Source: an uncultured Sutterella sp. (GTDB lineage: Bacteria > Pseudomonadota > Gammaproteobacteria > Burkholderiales > Burkholderiaceae_F). Taken from it: a stretch of DNA of 64,000 nt. Positions 60,590 through 64,000 of the stretch are shown one piece after another. A program made the translations under genes and the position numbers. The DNA is taken from the NCBI GenBank assembly GCA_902463725.1, contig CABQGK010000002.1, positions 124,001-188,000 on the forward strand, in the 5' to 3' direction. The notes beneath the pieces are model-generated. The model ran no database searches. It was not told the DNA's origin and worked only from the letters and a program-made list of their open reading frames with translations. Positions within the stretch are counted from its first letter, which is position 1. Each line of letters starts with the position of its first letter.

Positions 60590-61225
60590 TCATGCAGGAA
60601 GTTGGGCAAAAAGCTCGAGTAGGTAAGTGCCCCTTCTGTCAACTCCCCAAGCACCGATATGTGGTGCCGTAAGGCCCGAGTGCACTTCGGCAAGATTCAG
60701 AGCGTTGGCCACCCGCCAATACGCCGACTCGCTGGAGAGCGTTTGTGGCAAGCGTAAACGACTCGCTACGCCACCGCCAACGGTCGGGTGCGACATCGAG
60801 CGCACCTCGAGCATGGCCTGATTAAAACCTGACGCCTCAACTTGGAAGGTCGCGGTAAAACCAGCACCACCACCCGTGCAGAACGCACCTAAATTATGAG
60901 ACTCCAACATCTCGCTCGCTTGCTGGAACTCCCACGCTTGCCAAAGACTCGGTGTGTCAGGACTCTCTCTGCCAGTAAGAAGTGCCAACATCGGATCTGC
61001 CCCAGCGACCAACACGGAAAGTAATAGTGGCTTTTGCACCGCATCCCACGGGTTATTGTCGACATACCACGGTAGCGTCACAAACACGCGCGGCGTGCCA
61101 TCGTCGCACAACGTCACGCCACAGCCAACCGCAGCGGTATTGAGCGTACTTAGTGTCTTGAGCGAACAGAGTATGGGCGAGAGCGCTACAGGCAGGCGTC
61201 CCTCAAGTTTGATCCACGCCGCCAT
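60590..61225 (-). CDS. hypothetical protein, 211 aa
   Basis: Not recognised. MAAWIKLEGRLPVALSPIL begins the frame; the sequence has no signal peptide or obvious membrane helix, alternates strand-like hydrophobic patches with Gly-rich turns (CTGGGAGFTATFQV), and has several Trp residues. Its start lies inside the end of the upstream unknown gene (40-bp overlap, different frame), which suggests translational coupling and a shared function. Could be a component of a lineage-specific system. Confidence 0.65.
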   Translation of the reverse strand: MAAWIKLEGRLPVALSPILCSLKTLSTLNTAAVGCGVTLCDDGTPRVFVTLPWYVDNNPWDAVQKPLLLSVLVAGADPMLALLTGRESPDTPSLWQAWEFQQASEMLESHNLGAFCTGGGAGFTATFQVEASGFNQAMLEVRSMSHPTVGGGVASRLRLPQTLSSESAYWRVANALNLAEVHSGLTAPHIGAWGVDRRGTYLLELFAQLPA

Positions 61226-62547
61226 CCCGTCAAGGAGAGCGAGAGCCCGTCAGGCGGCAAAACTTCAAGATTCCATTCGGTAATGATGGAGCTAACACGA
61301 ATCGAAAGCCCGCGCTCCGCCTTGCGAACCTCCTTACTCTTGATACTCGCAAAGAGGTCTCTCAACGGCACGCCAAATGGCTCGGGAATCGCCTCTTGTG
61401 GCAACCCATCGTTTGGCGTGCTAGTAGCTTCGAGTTCATCGTCGATTGCATCGTCAACCTCATCATCAAGTTCATCGTCGAGCTCCTCCTCTTGGGAGGC
61501 TAGACTTTGCGCCCGTGTGAGCGCCTCGACAATCTGCTCACGACGCGCTTGACTCATGAGTTGCTCAAGCTGTTGAGCACTAACGCCCGTCTCTTGAGCC
61601 TCTGCCTTTTGCGCTTGAAGTTCCTCTGCTAAGCATTGGAGCGATTCTTGTAGCGCGCTCGCCGAAAAGTGCGCCTCACTTGGCTTAAGATCTGCGCGCC
61701 AATGTAGCGCAAGCCCCCTTTGGCGATCGCGGATTTTGAGCACAGAGGACTCAAAAACCCCGATGGGTAGAACTGCGTTTGGGCCGAGCGCGCCGCTTTG
61801 GGCACGCAAAGGCAGTAGCCACTCCAGTAGCGCAGGCATCAGGTAAAAAGGCGCACAAACCTCTAGCACATAGGCATGGTAGAGGTCTTGCGATGCCAAA
61901 CTTGGCGATGCCGCCAAGCCGCTTGCGGCCACAATTGCTTGGCGAGCCTCGGGTTGAGCCGAAGCGCCATCGCTCCCGTGGAGCTCAAACGCACGCCTAA
62001 CAATCGTCGCGCTTGCAAGTCCTTGAAGTTTCAAATCAGCAAAGGCAGCAAAACGCAACGCAGCATCGACAACGCGCCCAGCGTGAAGCGGCATCATGAG
62101 CGTTTGGAAAACGCCGTCCGGAAGCATCACCATCTCTGGCATGCCGGGTAGGGTTGGGAAAAAGATCGCATTCAGATGGCTGGGATTGGAAAGTACCACC
62201 TCGTTGAACGCTTGCACAGTCTGCTGCACGAGCGGCGAGAAGCGTTTCACCTCGGGAGCAGCTCCCGCAAGGATTTGCTTTCCGCACCAAGTAAACGCCA
62301 GTTGCCAACCCGTCTGCGTGTTCCAGATAAGCTCTAGAACGTGACCTTCGCGCTCGCCACGCCACGTGGCTTGCCAGCCATCCGCTCTCTGGCTAAAACT
62401 TTCTCGATCGAGCTGCGCACCAAAGAGTGCTACCGGAAGGTCATCGACACTGTTGACATCTGTCGCCCGAAAGTCCGAGTTCCCGCGCTTGGCGTGCACC
62501 CCGACAGTGCCTAGTGGCAAACGAAAGTCTTCTTGCCTCTGCTGCAT
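61186..62547 (-). CDS. hypothetical protein, 453 aa, with acidic tract
   Basis: Not recognised. Start is supported by GAGGAGAGA ahead of ATG 62547 and a TATACT (minus strand, 62633-62628) upstream. The first 300 residues look like a folded domain with several Leu/Ala helices; residues about 300-345 form a coiled coil (LAEELQAQKAEAQE, QLEQLMSQARREQIV), followed by a strongly acidic stretch of Glu/Asp repeats near residue 355-375 and a C-terminal domain with ISIRVSSIITEWN-like strands (SIRVSSIITEWNLEVLPP). The acidic tract may bind a basic partner or metal. Paired with the overlapping gene at 60590. Confidence 0.68.
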   Translation of the reverse strand: MQQRQEDFRLPLGTVGVHAKRGNSDFRATDVNSVDDLPVALFGAQLDRESFSQRADGWQATWRGEREGHVLELIWNTQTGWQLAFTWCGKQILAGAAPEVKRFSPLVQQTVQAFNEVVLSNPSHLNAIFFPTLPGMPEMVMLPDGVFQTLMMPLHAGRVVDAALRFAAFADLKLQGLASATIVRRAFELHGSDGASAQPEARQAIVAASGLAASPSLASQDLYHAYVLEVCAPFYLMPALLEWLLPLRAQSGALGPNAVLPIGVFESSVLKIRDRQRGLALHWRADLKPSEAHFSASALQESLQCLAEELQAQKAEAQETGVSAQQLEQLMSQARREQIVEALTRAQSLASQEEELDDELDDEVDDAIDDELEATSTPNDGLPQEAIPEPFGVPLRDLFASIKSKEVRKAERGLSIRVSSIITEWNLEVLPPDGLSLSLTGWRRGSNLRDACL

Positions 62548-62677
62548 GATTCTCTCTCCTCGTGTCTTGCTCTACTGAAAATAGCTGCGCTCTCTGGTCT
62601 ACGGAAAACGCTACGCTGACAAACATTAGTATAGGCGCGCGGCCACTTTTAGGATAGTTTTTTGATCCAGTATAAGC

Positions 62678-62700
62678 AAAAAAAACGCAAGTTTTTGCGT
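62678..62700 (-). terminator. orphan terminator-like hairpin
   Basis: Minus strand: ACGCAA (62700-62695), loop AAAC, TTGCGT (62690-62685), then a run of T (62684-62678). Stem is only 6 bp. It lies 117 bp beyond the strong terminator of the transglycosylase gene. Confidence 0.5.
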
Positions 62701-62816
62701 GCGCGCAAACTCGAGCGGATAGCGAGCAACACCCTAGTGGGTGTGGGAGAAGGATTCGTGGTGACGGGATGGCTGTGGCGGTCGTTATGGGGTTGGGAAA
62801 GTAAACCGCCCTTGAG

Positions 62817-62856
62817 GAAAACGGGAACCAGAAGTCACTTCGTTCTGATTCCCGTT
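62817..62856 (-). terminator. terminator of the lytic transglycosylase gene
   Basis: AACGGGAATCAGAA (minus 62856-62843) pairs over 14 bp with TTCTGGTTCCCGTT (62833-62820; one T-G), then TTCC. Confidence 0.85.
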
Positions 62857-62880
62857 GTTCTAAAAAGAACCGTGAAAGCG

Positions 62881-63741
62881 TTAGGCGTTGTCACCACCCA
62901 TTGCAATCACTACCCAATCATCAAATCCCGTTGAGTCAGCCGCCTTCTCAAGCGAAAACGTCGCAGGCGTCATTTGGCGCTGACTGAGTTCAATGGCACT
63001 GTCGGCGTTGCCGCTCGCGGCAATGGCCAAGCGATGCCGCTCAGCAAGCACTCGGGCGCTATAACCCTTGTCACTCGAGAGGTTCGCTGCACCGCTGTAG
63101 TACTTGAGTGCTTTGCGTACGTTTCCCGTGCGCTGAATCAGTTCATTAAGGATGTCCGTACCAACACTGATGTTGGCATAGGGATCAAACGCCTTATCTT
63201 CGCCACCAAAGGCATCATACTTTTCACGGTGCACGCTCGTGACCACTTGCATGAGGCCTTCTGCTCCCGCCGAAGAGCGGGCGCGAGGATTGTAACTAGA
63301 CTCCGTCGCAATGACGGCCATGATCAGAAGAGGATCGACGTTTTTAGCCTCACCAATTTGGATCGCCATATTCGTGAGTTGGTTCGCTCGGCTGAGCGAA
63401 ATACGGTAGGACGAACTCACATATTGGGCGACAGACTGCGAGGCGGCTTTCAGACGTTCCGTCATACTTTCGAGCGACTCCAATGGAACTTCGCCATGTG
63501 TATCGGACGTCTCAGCCATCATCGAGGGCTGAAGTAAACCCGGCGTATTGTCGGGGTTAGACGGGAAGGAGACCGCATCCACTCGATCGTCTGCCATCCC
63601 GAGTACGGGATCAAGACTAACGTCTTGGTATCGCGACGATCCAGTGAGGTGTCCCCATAGCAGCGCGGTACTCACTGTTGCCAGCAGCAAGATTGCAACC
63701 GCCATCCAGCCGACATGTCGGGGAGTTGGGGGTTTTATCAT
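62881..63741 (-). CDS. lytic transglycosylase, SLT domain, membrane-anchored
   Basis: Cleaves peptidoglycan glycan strands. Residues 1-30 contain a signal anchor (VGWMAVAILLLATVSTALLWG, partly quoted as MAVAILLLATV). The SLT fold starts near residue 125: MAVIATESSYNPRARSSAGAEGLMQV carries the catalytic Glu in ATESSYNP and the family GLMQV; NISVGTDILNEL and KYYSGAA follow. 286 residues from ATG 63741; a TTG at 63783 is the only alternative and neither has a strong ribosome site. It is preceded by a structured leader. Confidence 0.9.
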   Translation of the reverse strand: MIKPPTPRHVGWMAVAILLLATVSTALLWGHLTGSSRYQDVSLDPVLGMADDRVDAVSFPSNPDNTPGLLQPSMMAETSDTHGEVPLESLESMTERLKAASQSVAQYVSSSYRISLSRANQLTNMAIQIGEAKNVDPLLIMAVIATESSYNPRARSSAGAEGLMQVVTSVHREKYDAFGGEDKAFDPYANISVGTDILNELIQRTGNVRKALKYYSGAANLSSDKGYSARVLAERHRLAIAASGNADSAIELSQRQMTPATFSLEKAADSTGFDDWVVIAMGGDNA

Positions 63742-63880
63742 TGTTGATTGTTGGCGCTCGTGGGCACAAGATGCGCTCACCAACTTGGGTGCTCACATCG
63801 AGAAGAAACGGGGGTACCCATCCCGTTTCTACCGGCAATCCGGTTGCCCTCTGCTATCCATAAAAAATAAACACCCCGCG
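63742..63880 (-). promoter_or_regulatory. structured 5' leader of the transglycosylase gene
   Basis: On the minus strand the leader contains ACCGG-ATTG-CCGGT and, next to it, GAAACGGG with CCCGTTTC around a 9-nt loop (within about 63804-63845). About 140 nt of leader from the predicted start would be unusual for a simple gene. A riboswitch or attenuator is possible, but I could not fit a known family. Confidence 0.4.
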
Positions 63881-63909
63881 ATCCTAGCAAGACAAAAAGT
63901 TTTTTTCAA
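63881..63909 (-). promoter_or_regulatory. candidate promoter of the transglycosylase gene
   Basis: Minus strand TTGAAA (63909-63904), 17 bp, TAGGAT (63886-63881); predicted start near 63874. Beyond this, 63910-64000 shows no gene. Confidence 0.5.
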
Positions 63910-64000
63910 CAACAATTTTGTTCTCCTCAGAAGGAAACTTGCCTAAAAAATGAGCATCTATGTCTCTTAAAAATAACAAATTTGGATAAGCCACCCTTCT

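Larger units (their letters stand above)
62548..62880. other. intergenic region with two minus-strand hairpins
   Basis: 333 bp without a credible gene. Apart from the terminator at 62817-62856, a second hairpin ACGCAA-GTTT-TTGCGT (62685-62700) has, on the minus strand, an eight-T tail and looks like an intrinsic terminator of something ending there. A 90-codon plus-strand open frame (62662-62934) runs through the terminator and is rejected. Confidence 0.45.

Noticed and set aside
62662..62934. 90-codon plus-strand open frame
   Set aside because: Runs through a 14-bp terminator hairpin and into the end of the transglycosylase gene; no ribosome site.
63742..63880. c-di-GMP (GEMM) riboswitch in the transglycosylase leader
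   Set aside because: A short stretch resembles GGGCAAACC and a GGTA...TACC stem, but the rest of the consensus and its order do not fit.
1..64000. CRISPR arrays, insertion sequences, prophage or rRNA operon
   Set aside because: No regularly spaced repeats, transposase, integrase or rRNA sequence was seen anywhere in the window.

Overview
The window is a 64-kb piece of a betaproteobacterial chromosome, most likely from the Burkholderiales and possibly a gut Sutterellaceae-type lineage (Sutterella/Parasutterella relatives). This assignment is an inference from gene content and order: rnhA behind a methyltransferase, fur divergent from bamE, zapB-like/zapA/6S RNA, yjgA next to mogA, queA-tgt-yajC-secD-secF, hda-HAD-pcnB-folK and tkt-gap-pgk. 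Coding density is high. I found no prophage, insertion sequence, CRISPR array or rRNA operon.

Layout. 1-9.9 kb: housekeeping genes (partial methyltransferase, rnhA, tRNA-Val, an LtaS-like sulfatase-fold enzyme, an M20 amidohydrolase, fur/bamE, zapA, 6S RNA, an EVE-domain protein, a TauE-like permease and an amino-acid binding protein). 9.9-15.3 kb: an AEC carrier, then a GntR regulator/permease/asparaginase cluster, then lgt. 15.5-21.1 kb: thiM-thiE, the uncharacterised DUF2868/DUF3482 GTPase pair, a DnaQ-type exonuclease and a TPR-like protein. 21.1-26.9 kb (minus strand): queuosine synthesis (queA, tgt) followed by the Sec accessory genes yajC, secD and secF. 27.0-27.7 kb: two tandem non-coding genes, discussed below. 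27.7-32.1 kb: darP, an unusual MogA-carboxylesterase fusion and a second LtaS-like protein. 32.3-35.3 kb: the wreck of a large exonuclease-RecQ-UvrD helicase gene. 35.4-45.8 kb: tRNA-Leu, folK, pcnB, a HAD phosphatase, hda, purM, miaA, mutL, dedA and pepT. 46-54.9 kb: a complete copper/silver resistance module, cusCFBA divergent from cusRS, with a CusR-box-like dyad between. 55-59.4 kb: pgk, gap and tkt. 59.7-63.9 kb: rsmE, two unrecognised overlapping genes and a lytic transglycosylase.

The most interesting item is the 27.06-27.66 kb interval between queA and darP. It holds two tandem transcription units of about 165-175 nt. Each has its own TTGATT-17-TATAGT promoter, an upstream FNR-like dyad, a Fur-box-like dyad just above that, a four-hairpin body and a strong intrinsic terminator. 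The two copies keep their hairpin loops identical (including an anti-Shine-Dalgarno UUUUCUCC loop) while stem bases change in a compensating way. That is the signature of selected RNA structure. I interpret them as sibling small regulatory RNAs controlled by oxygen and iron; I cannot match them to a family I know.

Other points for a second look are the MogA-esterase fusion, the decayed helicase gene (an exact 14-bp tandem duplication plus an internal deletion that fuses RecQ motif V to UvrD motif II), and a tandem TTGTCGACAA palindrome behind the TauE gene. Start codons were chosen by eye from ribosome binding sites and family N-termini. No database search was possible.
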